Shown here piece by piece: positions 56,260 to 64,000 of a DNA stretch of 64,000 nt (the stretch's first letter is position 1; each line of letters opens with the position of its first letter). The stretch lies in contig NZ_JAHWXK010000001.1 of assembly GCF_023091155.1 (NCBI RefSeq), forward strand, positions 2,914,001 through 2,978,000. Reading direction: 5' to 3'. Under the pieces are notes generated by a model. It made no database searches. It saw nothing but the letters and a program-made list of their open reading frames with translations, and was not told the origin of the DNA. The stretch comes from Microbacterium sufflavum. GTDB taxonomy: Bacteria; Actinomycetota; Actinomycetes; Actinomycetales; Microbacteriaceae. Made by a program: the position numbers and the translations under genes.

Positions 56260-58701
56260 ATGCCGAAAACCCCGCCGTCCGAGCCCGTCGACGAACGCAT
56301 CCAGGACATCGATCTCTCTCACGAGATGCAGGGCTCCTTCCTCGAATACGCGTACTCCGTCATCTACTCCCGCGCCCTTCCGGACGCGCGGGACGGGCTC
56401 AAGCCGGTGCAGCGCCGCATCCTGTTCCAGATGGCCGAGATGGGTCTGCGCCCCGACCGCGGTCACGTCAAGAGCGCGCGCGTCGTCGGCGAGGTGATGG
56501 GAAAGCTGCACCCCCACGGCGACTCCGCCATCTACGACGCGCTCGTGCGGCTCGCCCAGGAGTGGGCGCTGCGCGTGCCGCTCGTCGACGGGCATGGCAA
56601 CTTCGGCTCACTCGACGACGGCCCGGCGGCCGCCCGGTACACCGAGGCACGACTCGCGGCCGCCGCACTCTCCCTCACGGAGAACCTCGACGAGGACGTC
56701 GTCGACTTCATCCCCAACTACGACGGCCAATTCCAGCAGCCCGCCGTGCTGCCCGCGGCCTTCCCGAACCTGCTGGTCAACGGCGCCAGCGGCATCGCCG
56801 TCGGCATGGCGACGAACATGGCCCCGCACAACCTCATCGAGGTCGTGGCCGCAGCCGTGCATCTCCTCGAGCACCCGGACGCCACGACGGAAGAGCTGAT
56901 GGAGTACGTGCCCGGCCCCGACTTCCCCTCGGGCGGCATCCTGATGGGCCTCGAAGGCGTGAAGGACGCGTACACCACCGGCCGCGGCGCCCTGAAGGTC
57001 CGCGGCAAGACATCGATCGAGCCGCTCGGCCCCCGCCGCACGGGCATCATCGTCTCCGAGCTGCCCTATATGGTCGGCCCCGAGCGACTGATCGAGAAGA
57101 TCCGGGACGCCGTCCAGGCCAAGAAGCTGCAGGGCATCAGCGACGTCACCGACCTCACCGACCGCAACCACGGACTGCGCGTGGCCATCGGCGTGAAGAC
57201 CGGGTTCGATCCGAACGCGGTCCTGGAACAGCTGTATCGGCTGACACCGCTGGAAGACTCGTTCAGCATCAACAACGTCGCCCTGGTGGACGGGCAGCCG
57301 CGAACCCTCGGCCTCAAGGAGATGCTGAGCGTCTACGTCGGGCATCGCATCGAGGTCATCACCCGCCGCAGCCGCTACCGCCTCGCCCGGCGCGAGGAAC
57401 GTCTCCACCTCGTCGAGGGCCTCCTCATCGCGATCCTCGACATCGACGAGGTCATCCAGGTCATCCGCTCCTCCGACGACTCGGAACAGGCGCGCACCCG
57501 CCTGCGCTCGGTCTTCGATCTCAGCGAGCCGCAGGCCGAGTACATCCTCGAGCTGCGGCTGCGGCGCCTGACCAAGTTCTCCCGCATCGAGCTGGAGACC
57601 GAGCGCGACGCGCTGCTCGCCGAGATCGCGGACCTGCGAGAGCTGCTCGGCAGCCCCGCGCTGCTCCGCGCCGCCGTCGCCCGCGAGCTCGACGCCGTGG
57701 CCGAGGCATACGGGACCCCGCGACGCACGCTGCTGCTCAACGCGGCTCCGCCGAAGCCCCGCGCCGCCAAGGGGGCCGCCGACCTGCAGATCGCCGACGC
57801 GCCCACCACGCTCGTGCTGTCCACCACCGGTCGTGCCGTCCGGGTCGACCTGGGCGACGGCCAGGAGCTCACGGCCCCCACCCGCCGGAGCAAACACGAC
57901 GCCATCCTCGCCACGGTCGAGACCACGGTGCGCGCCGAGCTCGGTGCGCTCACGAGCAGCGGACGGGTCGTGCGCTTCTCCCCCGTCGACCTTCCGTCGG
58001 TTCCGGCGAGCTCGGTCCAGCTGGCGGCCGGCGCCCCGCTGCGCGACTACCTCGGCATCACCACGAAGGGCGAGCGCATCCTCGGGTTCGTACGCTTCGA
58101 CAGCGACACGCCGATCGCCCTGGGCACCGCGCAGGGCGTCGTGAAGCGCATCGTGCCGTCGGCACTCCCCGTCCGCCCGGAGCTCGAGGTGATCGGCCTC
58201 AAGCCCGGCGACACGGTCGTGGGGGCGGCGGAGTCCCCCGACGACGCCGAGCTCGTGTTCCTCACCTCCGATGCGCAGCTGCTCCGCTTCGCTGCCGCGA
58301 GCGTGCGACCGCAGGGCGCTGCCGCCGGAGGTATGGCCGGCATCAAGCTCGGGGCCGGCGCCACGGTGCTGTTCTTCGGGGTGGTCGCACCGGGGGTCGA
58401 CGCGGTCGTGGCGACCGTGTCGGGTGCCGAGAGCATCCTGCCCGGAACCGATCCAGGACGCGCGAAGGTCTCGTCGTTCGCGGAGTACCCCGCCAAGGGA
58501 CGAGCGACCGGCGGGGTGCGCGCCCACGCCTTCCTGAAGGGCGAGGACCGGCTGACGGTCGCGTGGGTCGGTCCCAACCCGCCGCTCGCGGTCGACCCGA
58601 CGGGTGCCGTCCGCAAGCTCCCGGAGTCCGGCGCCCGACGCGATGCCTCCGGTCAGCCCATCGACGGCGTGATCGGCAGCATCGGGCGCACGATCGTCTG
58701 A
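56260..58701 (+). CDS. parC: DNA topoisomerase IV subunit A (ParC/GyrA-like)
   Basis: An 813-residue type IIA topoisomerase A subunit. The catalytic Tyr127 is in [14 protein letters not shown]; the quinolone-pocket region is [18 protein letters not shown] with Ser89 and Asp93 in the usual places. The tower and coiled-coil domain follow, then a beta-pinwheel C-terminal domain with repeats such as [13 protein letters not shown]. This and the convergent parE encode a second, non-gyrase pair, as usual in Actinobacteria of this group. The genes face each other around a hairpin. Confidence 0.9.
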   Translation: MPKTPPSEPVDERIQDIDLSHEMQGSFLEYAYSVIYSRALPDARDGLKPVQRRILFQMAEMGLRPDRGHVKSARVVGEVMGKLHPHGDSAIYDALVRLAQEWALRVPLVDGHGNFGSLDDGPAAARYTEARLAAAALSLTENLDEDVVDFIPNYDGQFQQPAVLPAAFPNLLVNGASGIAVGMATNMAPHNLIEVVAAAVHLLEHPDATTEELMEYVPGPDFPSGGILMGLEGVKDAYTTGRGALKVRGKTSIEPLGPRRTGIIVSELPYMVGPERLIEKIRDAVQAKKLQGISDVTDLTDRNHGLRVAIGVKTGFDPNAVLEQLYRLTPLEDSFSINNVALVDGQPRTLGLKEMLSVYVGHRIEVITRRSRYRLARREERLHLVEGLLIAILDIDEVIQVIRSSDDSEQARTRLRSVFDLSEPQAEYILELRLRRLTKFSRIELETERDALLAEIADLRELLGSPALLRAAVARELDAVAEAYGTPRRTLLLNAAPPKPRAAKGAADLQIADAPTTLVLSTTGRAVRVDLGDGQELTAPTRRSKHDAILATVETTVRAELGALTSSGRVVRFSPVDLPSVPASSVQLAAGAPLRDYLGITTKGERILGFVRFDSDTPIALGTAQGVVKRIVPSALPVRPELEVIGLKPGDTVVGAAESPDDAELVFLTSDAQLLRFAAASVRPQGAAAGGMAGIKLGAGATVLFFGVVAPGVDAVVATVSGAESILPGTDPGRAKVSSFAEYPAKGRATGGVRAHAFLKGEDRLTVAWVGPNPPLAVDPTGAVRKLPESGARRDASGQPIDGVIGSIGRTIV

Positions 58702-58719
58702 GCGCGCGAAGAGCCGTCG

Positions 58720-58750
58720 AGCGGGGTGCCCGGGCTTCGGGCTCCCCGCT
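58720..58750. terminator. Bidirectional hairpin between convergent parC and parE
   Basis: A near-symmetric hairpin: outer stem AGCGGGG/CCCCGCT, a T-T mismatch, inner stem GCCCG/CGGGC and a 5-base loop. It sits between the parC stop (58701) and the parE stop (58756) and can serve both. T-runs are lacking. Confidence 0.6.
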
Positions 58751-58755
58751 GCGTG

Positions 58756-60867
58756 TCAGGCGTCGATGGACTCGCGCGACAGCCGGTCGGCCGAGTCGAT
58801 GATGAACTCGCGCCGCGGAGCGACCTCGTTGCCCATCAGCAGCTCGAACACGCGACCGGCGGCCTCCGCGTCCTCCATACGGACGCGACGGAGCAGACGC
58901 CCGGAGCGGTCCATGGTCGTGTTCGCCAGCTGCTCGGCGTCCATCTCCCCGAGACCCTTGTAGCGCTGGATCGGCTCGTGCCACCGCTTGCCCGCCTTGC
59001 GGAGCTTCGCCAGCAGCGCGTGCATCTCCTGCTCGGTGTACGTGTAGATCGTCTCGTTCGGCTTGGACCCCGGGTTGATCACGATGATGCGGTGCAGCGG
59101 AGGAACGGCGGCGAACACGCGGCCGTGCTCGATCAGTGGTCGCATGTACCGGAAGAACAGCGTGAGCAGCAGGGTGCGGATGTGGGCGCCGTCGACGTCG
59201 GCGTCGCTCATCAGGATGATCTTCCCGTAGCGCGCCGCCTCGATGTCGAACGTGCGACCCGAGCCCGCTCCGATCACCTGGATAATCGACGCGCACTCCG
59301 CATTGGAGAGCATGTCCCCGACCGAGGCCTTCTGCACGTTGAGGATCTTGCCGCGGATGGGCAGGAGTGCCTGGAACTCGCTGTTGCGCGCGTTCTTCGC
59401 CGTGCCGAGAGCGGAGTCGCCCTCCACGATGAACAGCTCGCTGCGTTCGACGTCGTTGGTGCGGCAGTCGACGAGCTTCGTGGGGAGCGTGGACGACTCC
59501 AGCGCGTTCTTGCGGCGCTGTGTCTCCTTGTGCGCCCGCGCGGACACCCTGGCCTTCATCTCGGACACGATCTTGTCGAGCAGCTGCGTGGCCTGGCTCT
59601 TGTCGTCGCGCTTCGTCGACGTGAAGCGCTGCAGGAGCTCCTTGCGCATGACCTGGGCGACGATCTGCCGCACCGCCGGCGTGCCGAGCACCTCCTTGGT
59701 CTGGCCCTCGAACTGCGGTTCGGGCACGTTGACGGTGAGCACGGCCGTGAGCCCGGCCAGCACGTCGTCCTTCTCCAGCTTGTCGTTGCCGACCTTCAGC
59801 CGGCGGGCGTTCTGCTCGACCTGCGCGCGGAGAACCTTCAGCAGCTCCTGCTCGAAGCCCTGCTGGTGCGTGCCGCCCTTGGGCGTGGAGATGATGTTGA
59901 CGAACGAGCGGATGCGGGTGTCGTAGCCCGTGCCCCAGCGCAGCGCGACATCCACTTCGCAGACGCGCTCCACCTCGGTCGCGACCATGTGGCCGTCCGC
60001 CTGCAGCACGGGCACCGTCTCGCGGAACGTGCCCTCGCCCTGGATGCGCCACGTGTCCGTCACCGGCGGGTCGATGGCGAGGTAGTCGACGAACTCGGAG
60101 ATGCCGCCCTCGTACAGGTACGACGTCTCGATCGGCCCGGCGGGAGCGCCGTCGTCGCCGACGGGCGCCGTACCGGCGCGCTCGTCGCGCACCACGATCT
60201 CGAGGCCCGGGACCAGGAACGCCGTCTGTCGCGCACGCGTCTCCAGCTCCGCCAGCTGGAACGCGGCGTCCTTCGTGAAGATCTGCCGGTCGGCCCAGTA
60301 GCGCACGCGCGTGCCGGTGACGCCGCGCGGCGCCTTGCCGATGACCCGCAGCTCGCTCTTCTCCTCGAACGGCGTGAACGGCGCGTCGGGCCGCTTCTCG
60401 CCGGAGTCGCGGAACACGCCAGGCTCGCCGCGGTGGAACGACATCGCATAGGTCTTGCCGCCGCGATCGACCTCGACGTCGAGACGCTCGGAGAGGGCGT
60501 TGACCACCGAGGCACCGACGCCGTGCAGTCCACCGGACGCGGCGTACGAGCCGCCGCCGAACTTCCCGCCGGCGTGCAGCTTGGTGTAGACGACCTCGAC
60601 GCCGGACAGCCCGGTGCGCGGTTCGACGTCGACCGGGATGCCGCGGCCTCGGTCGTGCACCTCGACGCTGCCGTCCTCGTGCAGGATGATGTCGATGCGC
60701 GACCCGTTGCCGGCGACGGCCTCGTCGACGGAGTTGTCGATGATCTCCCACAGGCAGTGCATGAGCCCGGGCGAACCGTTCGAGCCGATGTACATGCCCG
60801 GTCGTTTGCGGACCGCCTCGAGTCCTTCGAGCACCTGGAGATGATGGGCGGAGTACTCGGCATTCAC
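58756..60867 (-). CDS. parE: DNA topoisomerase IV subunit B (ParE/GyrB-like)
   Basis: A 703-residue GHKL ATPase and Toprim subunit. The ATP-binding site includes WEIIDNSVDEAVAG and GRGIPVDV, with LHGVGASVVNALS. The Toprim motifs are LFIVEGDSALG and LMSDADVDGAHIRTL, so the metal ligands (Glu, DxD) are intact. The GTG at 60867 (VNAEYSAHHLQVLEGLEAVRKRPGM) is chosen from the typical short family N-terminus and GGAG before it; the open frame extends much further upstream. It works with ParC in chromosome decatenation. Confidence 0.9.
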   Translation of the reverse strand: MNAEYSAHHLQVLEGLEAVRKRPGMYIGSNGSPGLMHCLWEIIDNSVDEAVAGNGSRIDIILHEDGSVEVHDRGRGIPVDVEPRTGLSGVEVVYTKLHAGGKFGGGSYAASGGLHGVGASVVNALSERLDVEVDRGGKTYAMSFHRGEPGVFRDSGEKRPDAPFTPFEEKSELRVIGKAPRGVTGTRVRYWADRQIFTKDAAFQLAELETRARQTAFLVPGLEIVVRDERAGTAPVGDDGAPAGPIETSYLYEGGISEFVDYLAIDPPVTDTWRIQGEGTFRETVPVLQADGHMVATEVERVCEVDVALRWGTGYDTRIRSFVNIISTPKGGTHQQGFEQELLKVLRAQVEQNARRLKVGNDKLEKDDVLAGLTAVLTVNVPEPQFEGQTKEVLGTPAVRQIVAQVMRKELLQRFTSTKRDDKSQATQLLDKIVSEMKARVSARAHKETQRRKNALESSTLPTKLVDCRTNDVERSELFIVEGDSALGTAKNARNSEFQALLPIRGKILNVQKASVGDMLSNAECASIIQVIGAGSGRTFDIEAARYGKIILMSDADVDGAHIRTLLLTLFFRYMRPLIEHGRVFAAVPPLHRIIVINPGSKPNETIYTYTEQEMHALLAKLRKAGKRWHEPIQRYKGLGEMDAEQLANTTMDRSGRLLRRVRMEDAEAAGRVFELLMGNEVAPRREFIIDSADRLSRESIDA

Positions 60868-61047
60868 AATCTCCGAGTCTATTCGCGCGGGCGCCGTGGA
60901 CTCGGCCGACACTCCCCACGCGTCGGCAGTCGGCGCGGGCCCGTACGCGCTGAGCGAAACACGCCGACAACCGGGCATGCCCACAGGCGGGGCGTGGTTG
61001 TATTGAGCACGACCAACAAGGACGCCGACACCCGAGGAGGCCCCGAG

Positions 61048-61266
61048 ATGAATGCAACGACCGAACGTGAGACCTCCGCTGTCGAGTTCCGGCTGACCGC
61101 GATGGACCGGTGCGACTCCTGCGGTGCGCAGGCCTACATCGCCGCCGAGGTCAACGGCTCCGAGCTCCTGTTCTGCGCCCACCACGGCCGCAAGTACGAG
61201 GAGAAGCTCCGCAGCGTCGCCACCAGCTGGCACGACGAGACCGCTCGCCTCGTCGAGACGGTCTGA
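61048..61266 (+). CDS. DUF7455 small zinc-binding protein
   Basis: A 72-residue protein typical of Actinobacteria. The middle carries MDRCDSCGAQAYI and LLFCAHHGRKYEEKL, a CxxC plus CxHH arrangement likely to bind one zinc. The pattern matches the DUF7455 family, whose role is not known. The ATG at 61048 follows the Shine-Dalgarno GAGGAGG (61034-61040). It lies between the divergent parE and the convergent racemase-like genes. Confidence 0.85.
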   Translation: MNATTERETSAVEFRLTAMDRCDSCGAQAYIAAEVNGSELLFCAHHGRKYEEKLRSVATSWHDETARLVETV

Positions 61267-61298
61267 TCGCGCGGGTGGAGTGAGCCGGACCCGCCGGC

Positions 61299-62339
61299 TC
61301 AGTCCACCGGCACGCGACGGATCCGCGGACTCAGCCGCGTGAGGATCTCCTCTCCGACCGTGTCGATCCGTTCCGCGAGCGTCGTGGCCGAGGACTCGCC
61401 CGCCTCTCCGGGACCGAAAATCGTCACCTCGTCCCCGACGGACAGTCCCGCCCATCCCTCGATCTGCGCGAAGAACGGTTCGATCCTTTCGAGCACGCGT
61501 GCTCCGGCCGGCGTGCCGACCCGGGCCCCGACGAGCGTCGATGGCAATCCGTCGAAGGCGCCGACCTCGATCACCGCGCGGCCCTCCTCCACGCGTGCGA
61601 CCGGCGCCACCAGTCGCGCGACCGGGCGCACACCCTCCAGCTCGGGCCCGTCCGCGGAGCGGATCCCGTAGCAGAACGCACCGATGCGGGCGACGGTGCC
61701 CCGCAGCTCGGGCCGCCACCACGACGCGGCGGACGCGGTGAGGTGAAGGGCGGCCGGTGTCGGGCCCGTCCCCCCGGCGGCGCGGACCGCATCGAGGAAC
61801 ACGGCCTGCGCGTCATCGTCCTCGCGATCGCTCGCCTCCGCGATGTGGCTCCAGATCCCCTCCAGGGACAGCTGTCCGGCAGCCTCTGCAGCCCGAGCCT
61901 GCGCGATCGCCCCCGGCCAGTCCTCCGGGAGCACGCCGTTGCGGTGCAGGCCCGTGTCGATCTTCAGGTGCACGCGCGCAACAGCCCCGAGCGCCTCGGC
62001 GCGCGCGATGATGCGGTGCAGGTACTCCACAGTGCCCACGCCGAGGTCGATCCCCTGGAGCAGCGCCTCGTCGATCTCCGCATCCGTCGAGGTGGCCCAC
62101 GCGAACACCCTCGCCTCAGGGCCAACGATCCTTCGCACGTCGAGGCCGCCCCGCACGTCGTAGCTTCCGAACGACGCCACCCCCGCCTGTACGGCCGTCT
62201 CCACGGTCCAGGTGAGGCCGTGGCCGTAGGCGTCGTCCTTGAGCACGAGCATGAGCTCGCATCCGTCGAGGCGGGAGGTGACCGCCGCGATGTTGTCGCG
62301 GAGCGTCCGCGCGCTCAGCCGCAGCTCGGGGCGGCTCAT
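61299..62339 (-). CDS. Alanine racemase-fold protein with PLP lysine but no active-site tyrosine
   Basis: A 346-residue fold-type III PLP protein with a nearly complete TIM barrel. The PLP lysine Lys34 is in LVLKDDAYGHGL, and the substrate/PLP residues Arg133 (LKIDTGLHRNG), His (GIWSHIAE) and Arg218 (VARIGAFCYG) are kept. The beta-domain is shortened: the segment carrying the catalytic Tyr (VSYG) is missing and GYADG is replaced by GAFDG (260-264). The end EEILTRLSPRIRRV is family-like. It overlaps the upstream partner gene by four bases. Alone it cannot have a normal two-base racemase site. Confidence 0.85.
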   Translation of the reverse strand: MSRPELRLSARTLRDNIAAVTSRLDGCELMLVLKDDAYGHGLTWTVETAVQAGVASFGSYDVRGGLDVRRIVGPEARVFAWATSTDAEIDEALLQGIDLGVGTVEYLHRIIARAEALGAVARVHLKIDTGLHRNGVLPEDWPGAIAQARAAEAAGQLSLEGIWSHIAEASDREDDDAQAVFLDAVRAAGGTGPTPAALHLTASAASWWRPELRGTVARIGAFCYGIRSADGPELEGVRPVARLVAPVARVEEGRAVIEVGAFDGLPSTLVGARVGTPAGARVLERIEPFFAQIEGWAGLSVGDEVTIFGPGEAGESSATTLAERIDTVGEEILTRLSPRIRRVPVD

Positions 62340-63034
62340 GCCTCCCACCCCCGCACGGCATGCGAACCGGCGACCGCGACCAGCTCCGCGGCGGACATGT
62401 CCGTCGCCGAGGACCATCGGACGATCTCGTCTCGGGCGGGTCCGGTGCCACCGAAGTACGTCACCTCGGCGCCGACCGGGGCCTCCGTGCCCTCCAGATC
62501 GACGACGCAGACGTCCATGGCCACGCGGCCGACGATCGGGCGGAGGATGCCGTCCACCTCGACCAGGGCGACGTTGCCGAGCGCGCGCACGATGCCCTGG
62601 GCGTACCCTCCGGTCACGAGCGCGACCGTGGTGTCGCCCGACGCGCGGAACGTGTAGCCGTAGGAGACGGCGTCGCCCGCGCGCAGCGGCTTGGTCGACA
62701 TCACGCGTCCCGTCAGCCGCAGGACCGGTGTCGCGTCATGATTGCTGCCGGGGAGGCCGTAGAGGATCGACGGGTCGATGTCCGGTTCCCCCGTGGTGAC
62801 CCCGGCGATGCCCTCCAGCCGCAGCATCTCCACCTCGCCCTCGCTGTCCACGCGCACCTCGCGGGCACCGGCCACCGTCACGGCGTGGGCCACGGCGAGC
62901 AGCCCGTGACCCCAGGCGTCGCGGCGCAGGTCTGCTCGCTCTCCCCCCTCGCGGACGGCCGCAACCGCTGCGGCGGTGAGGGCGGAGCGGGAGATCAGCG
63001 CCCGCGGAAGCGCACTCGAGGTCGTGTCACACAC
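62336..63034 (-). CDS. Truncated alanine racemase-fold protein with active-site tyrosine but no PLP lysine
   Basis: A 232-residue protein. Residues 1-77 are a barrel remnant in which the PLP-lysine motif reads DLRRDAWGHG, with Arg37 where Lys should be. About 140 residues of the barrel are then absent, and the sequence goes directly into a complete racemase beta-domain: Tyr125 in DAVSYGYTF, GGYAQG (usual GYADG), and VGRVAMDVCVVDL (usual GRVSMD). The GTG at 63034 is chosen to leave an 82-base gap to the divergent ATP-grasp gene. It is coupled (four-base overlap) to the partner carrying the lysine. Confidence 0.82.
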   Translation of the reverse strand: MCDTTSSALPRALISRSALTAAAVAAVREGGERADLRRDAWGHGLLAVAHAVTVAGAREVRVDSEGEVEMLRLEGIAGVTTGEPDIDPSILYGLPGSNHDATPVLRLTGRVMSTKPLRAGDAVSYGYTFRASGDTTVALVTGGYAQGIVRALGNVALVEVDGILRPIVGRVAMDVCVVDLEGTEAPVGAEVTYFGGTGPARDEIVRWSSATDMSAAELVAVAGSHAVRGWEA

Positions 63035-63057
63035 GTGATCCAGCCTAGCTTCGTGTT

Positions 63058-63069
63058 CCGGGATCCCGG
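63058..63069. promoter_or_regulatory. Perfect 12-bp palindrome between the racemase pair and the ATP-grasp gene
   Basis: CCGGGATCCCGG lies in the 82-base divergent gap, upstream of the -10 of the ATP-grasp gene. It may be an operator for both units; short G+C-rich palindromes also occur by chance here. Confidence 0.35.
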
Positions 63070-63082
63070 TGTGACTCCCCCG

Positions 63083-63088
63083 TAGACT
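63083..63088 (+). promoter_or_regulatory. -10 element of the ATP-grasp gene
   Basis: TAGACT fits TANNNT and lies 28 bases before the ATG at 63117. The Shine-Dalgarno GGAG is at 63109-63112. Confidence 0.5.
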
Positions 63089-63116
63089 GGACGGCATCCC
63101 CAACCCCCGGAGCTCC

Positions 63117-64000
63117 ATGACTCGTCTTTCTCTCGCGCCCCGCATCCGCTACCTCCTCGGCCGCGCCCGTCGCATCGACGTCGGCTCCGTCGTCGAGCGA
63201 GCGAAGGAGGCCTCTGCACAGCACCACAAGCCCGTCCCGACGATCGTCGTGGACATGCTGTGGTCCGCCGCGCGGCACAACGTGGGGTTCCAGGACTACA
63301 TCGACTACGACTTCGCGATGCTCACCCGTGCCGAGCGCGACACCTACATGACGCACCCCGTGTCGAACCAGCTCTCCCAGAAGTACGACCACCCGGACTT
63401 CCGGTGGATCTTCCAGGACAAGATCGAGTTCAACCGGAAGTTCTCCGAGCACCTCCATCGCGAGTGGCTGGTGGTCGAAGAGGGCAACGCCGCCGAGGTG
63501 CGCGCGCTCACGGAACGCCTGGGGACCATCGTCACCAAGGAGCCGGTCGGTCAGGCGGGCACCGGTGTGCACCGGTACCACGCGGCCGATATCGACGACT
63601 GGGATGCCTTCCACCGCGGGCTGCTGAGTCGCGGCGAGCTCCTCATCGAAGAGGTCATCCGACAGCACGACGACCTCGCCGCCGTCTGCCCTGGCACCGT
63701 GAACACGACCCGCATCACCGCGTTCTTCGACGGCGAGAAGGCGCACATCCTCGCGATGGCACAGAAGTTCGGGCGGGGCGCCGTGAGCGATCAGATGACC
63801 TTCGGGGGCTTCTACACGATGCTCGACGAGAACGGACACGCGGTCGGCGCGGGGTACGACTCGCACGGCCACGTGCACGAGACGCACCCGGACTCGGGCT
63901 TCCGCATCGCGGACTTCCAGCTGCCCTTCATGGACGAGGTGCGAGCCTTCATCGACCGGGTGGCCAGGGTCGTGCCCGAGGTGCAGTACGTCGGCTGGGA
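63117..64000 (+). CDS. Sugar-transfer associated ATP-grasp protein, 3' truncated
   Basis: The frame is open from ATG 63117 to the window end, giving 294 residues. After a basic N-terminal helix (YLLGRARRIDVGSVVERAK) come a core typical of the ATPgrasp_ST family: DYIDYDFAMLTRAERDTYMTHPVSNQL, KYDHPDFRWIFQDKIEFNRKFS, the nucleotide loop KEPVGQAGTGVHRY, and the metal-binding EEVIRQHDDLAAVCPGTVNTTRITAF with DGEKAHILAMAQKFGRGAVSDQ. ATP-grasp enzymes join a carboxylate to an amine with ATP. The true substrates are unknown. It is divergent from the racemase-like pair. The stop codon is outside the window. Confidence 0.8.
   Translation, partial: MTRLSLAPRIRYLLGRARRIDVGSVVERAKEASAQHHKPVPTIVVDMLWSAARHNVGFQDYIDYDFAMLTRAERDTYMTHPVSNQLSQKYDHPDFRWIFQDKIEFNRKFSEHLHREWLVVEEGNAAEVRALTERLGTIVTKEPVGQAGTGVHRYHAADIDDWDAFHRGLLSRGELLIEEVIRQHDDLAAVCPGTVNTTRITAFFDGEKAHILAMAQKFGRGAVSDQMTFGGFYTMLDENGHAVGAGYDSHGHVHETHPDSGFRIADFQLPFMDEVRAFIDRVARVVPEVQYVGW

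Noticed and set aside
58726..61047. A long plus-strand open frame opposite parE, continuous with the DUF7455 gene
   Set aside because: Only the last 72 codons (61048-61266) have a start, a Shine-Dalgarno and a family match. The rest mirrors parE.

Overview
The window is dense, strongly G+C-rich bacterial chromosome with no visible mobile element, prophage or CRISPR array. Gene content points to an actinobacterium of the Microbacteriaceae, most like Microbacterium. The signs are SepH, the actinobacterial families DUF3000, DUF3093, DUF3159, DUF3710, DUF4193 and DUF7455, a bifunctional Rel, separate ParC/ParE genes, frequent GTG starts and probable leaderless genes. The genus is an inference from family knowledge; no search was run.

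Layout. Positions 1-9.4 kb hold a DUF349 gene end, an AbiEi-like gene, then rel, secF-secD-yajC, ruvB-ruvA-ruvC and yebC on the minus strand. From 9.5 to 18.2 kb come a PLP decarboxylase, a kinase-like phosphotransferase, the vitamin B6 block (pdxT-pdxS divergent from a MocR regulator and pdxY), and a HIT protein with thrS. From 18.3 to 23.7 kb are small membrane proteins, a photolyase, a metallo-hydrolase and an alcohol dehydrogenase. At 23.76-24.32 kb a perfect palindromic terminator is followed by tRNA-Val(GAC), tRNA-Cys(GCA) and tRNA-Gly(GCC) on the minus strand and tRNA-Val(CAC) on the plus strand. From 24.3 to 31 kb is a mixed accessory stretch: GH13 enzyme plus LLM oxidoreductase, GIY-YIG-like protein, a small acidic protein, a RibD/DHFR-like enzyme, an SPW-repeat membrane protein, an orphan PemK/MazF toxin and an ammonium transporter.

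From 31 to 61.3 kb lies an actinobacterial housekeeping region: zapE, a rhodanese with sufE, DUF3000-rnd-fadA-fadB, dxs, acnA, dut-DUF3710-DUF3159, DUF3093, DUF4193, sepH, a phosphodiesterase-like gene and convergent parC/parE. Between fadB and dxs sit five genes (GMC oxidoreductase, lipid kinase, alkyl-DHAP-synthase-like enzyme, TetR, glycerol-3-phosphate dehydrogenase) that look like a glycerolipid or ether-lipid module.

The most unusual locus is the right end, 61.3-64.0 kb. Two overlapping genes each encode an incomplete alanine-racemase fold with complementary catalytic residues: one has the PLP lysine but no active-site tyrosine, the other has the tyrosine but no lysine. They are divergent from a sugar-transfer-type ATP-grasp enzyme cut by the window edge. 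This suggests an obligate heteromeric racemase working with an amino-acid or peptide ligase. Several regulatory sites are also visible: a near-perfect LexA-type box before ruvA, an 18-bp perfect palindrome between pdxS and its regulator, a GlnR-like box before the ammonium transporter and inverted repeats before acnA and between DUF4193 and sepH.
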